Shown in pieces: positions 62,880-64,000 of a stretch of DNA of 64,000 bases. Source of the stretch: Malurus cyaneus samueli (lineage: Eukaryota > Chordata > Aves > Passeriformes > Maluridae); the NCBI GenBank assembly GCA_009741485.1, contig CM019219.1, forward strand, positions 29,965,679 to 30,029,678. The letters are read 5' to 3'. The position numbers were made by a program, and so were the translations under genes. The notes under the pieces are model-generated. The model was given only the letters and a program-made list of their open reading frames with translations. It did no database searches and was not told the origin of the DNA. The stretch's first letter is position 1. Every line of letters starts with the position of its first letter.

Positions 62880-63215
62880 CCCACAGAATCCCTGAGGTTG
62901 GAAAAGCCCTCCCAGCCCATGGAGTCCAAGCTGTGCCCATCCCCACCTTGTCCCCAGCCCAGAGCTCTGAGTGCCACCTCCAGCCCTTCCTTGGACACCT
63001 CCAGGCATGGGCACTCCAAAGCTCCCTGGGCAGCCCCTGCCAAGGCCTGAGCACCCTTTCCATGCAGAAATTCCTGCTGATATCCACCCTGAGCTTCCCC
63101 AGCTCTGCTTCCTGCCCTGGAGTAATAAACCAGAGTCTTGATTCCAGGAGCTGGAATCAGCTCCAGCCCCTCCAGGGCTCTCTGGCTGGGAGGGCCCAGA
63201 ACTGGACACGACTTG
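62880..63215 (-). mobile_element. CR1 LINE 3' fragment, type II
   Basis: Reverse type II from CCACAGAATCCCTGAGGTTG through CCTGAGCTTCCCC, then a foreign patch of about 40 bp and CR1-like GGCCCAGAACTGGACACGAC further on. Confidence 0.82.
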
Positions 63216-63754
63216 AAAAACATTAGAGAAGCAGGAAAAAGGGACAGGAAGGGTGACAGCCACTCACATTCACATTGATGTCACTTTGGGGTGGCCTGGG
63301 AAGCACCTCATGAAACAGAAGTGTCAGCAAGAGAGAACAGATTTGCTCTGCAGGTACTGCAGCTGATTTGTGTGCTGTGCTAAAGCCACACAGGCAGGAG
63401 AACAATCCCCAATTTCTCCTTTCGGAGCAGGTGAAAACGGAATAGCCACAGTTTGAATGCTTGGGCAAATAATTACCCAGCCCTTCTCAGGGAAATTAAG
63501 TCCTGGAAAGGGGTTGGAGAACATTGGTTTTCAGAGATCAGGTGATACCCTAAGCCCTGCTCCACACTGGAAAATGGGAGAGAAGCAGAACTGATCTCAT
63601 CCCTGATGAGCAAATACCGAAGTAAAGCAAGGGCCAAGAATTGCATTTTTCCCTCTTGTGGTGAAAGAGCACCAACGCTGCCAAGGGATCTGCTGGCATC
63701 ACAGGCGAAACCTCTCTGTCTCCCTGTGGGCAATGTGAAATGATCTCAAAAGGG

Positions 63755-63835
63755 TCAAAATCACTGAGGTTAGAAGGAACTCCACCAGCAGAGCCCAACA
63801 CTGCCCCATCCAGCGACCCCGATCCCTGCACACCC
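63755..63835 (-). mobile_element. Old CR1 3' tail fragment
   Basis: CACTGAGGTTAGAAGGAACT with CAACACTGCCCCATCCAG is a diverged reverse tail. Confidence 0.6.
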
Positions 63836-64000
63836 CAAGTGTGTGAGTTTGGAACGCTTGTAGGGAGCCTCTGTCAGCCCAGCTCTGTTTGTGTTCCACA
63901 GGCAGAGCAGGAGCTCTGGAGGAGTGTTTTGCCTGGCTCCTGTCAATCCCTGCCTCTCCCTGACAGGGGCTCATTATCACACAGAGCCCTCCCACCATCT

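Overview
This window is vertebrate nuclear DNA, most likely from a songbird (passerine). The main reasons are about thirty short, 5'-truncated CR1 LINE tails in both orientations, the absence of any Alu, L1 or B-element sequence, and compact introns of 4-23 kb. No bacterial-type operons, tRNA, rRNA or CRISPR arrays are visible. The window lies inside one protein gene on the minus strand, PRKG1 (cGMP-dependent protein kinase 1).

Five consecutive PRKG1 exons are present, each with canonical GT/AG ends and matching codon phases. In transcription order they are 58160-58097, 35346-35269, 31557-31463, 9433-9368 and 2963-2889. Together they encode about 126 residues: nearly all of the second cyclic-nucleotide-binding domain (CNB-B) and the linker leading to the kinase domain. 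The N-terminal exons lie to the right of the window and the kinase exons to the left. Everything else is intron: two large introns of about 22 kb, one of 6.4 kb, one of 3.7 kb, and parts of the two outer ones.

The most unusual content is a family of three GC-rich units on the plus strand, opposite to PRKG1, at about 23.4-25.5 kb, 26.6-28.4 kb and 41.3-43.2 kb. Each looks like a small intronless gene. It has an array of CRE-like TGACATCAC sites repeated every 32 bp, a TATATAAG box exactly 20 bp after the start of the last site, and, in two copies, an ATG in ideal Kozak context starting a signal-peptide-like segment. This is followed by a Pro-rich 44-bp repeat, an acidic segment, a 57-bp (19-codon) tandem repeat present 13, 4 and 8 times, a basic C-terminal segment, a perfect AG|GTAAGT donor overlapping the end, and AATAAA with a GU-rich downstream element. 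I do not recognise the product. No copy keeps one frame from ATG to the basic tail; single-base indels break each copy differently, so decay, consensus errors or a non-coding transcript are all possible.

Other structure includes a ~98-bp minisatellite (39.1-40.05 kb), a degenerate ~36-bp AT-rich minisatellite (10.77-11.53 kb), a T-rich minisatellite beside a 184-bp polypurine (GGAAA)n tract (21.2-21.9 kb), several perfect hairpins, and three assembly scars: single Ns at 18829 and 34148, each flanked by a direct duplication, and a 25-N gap at 26145-26169.
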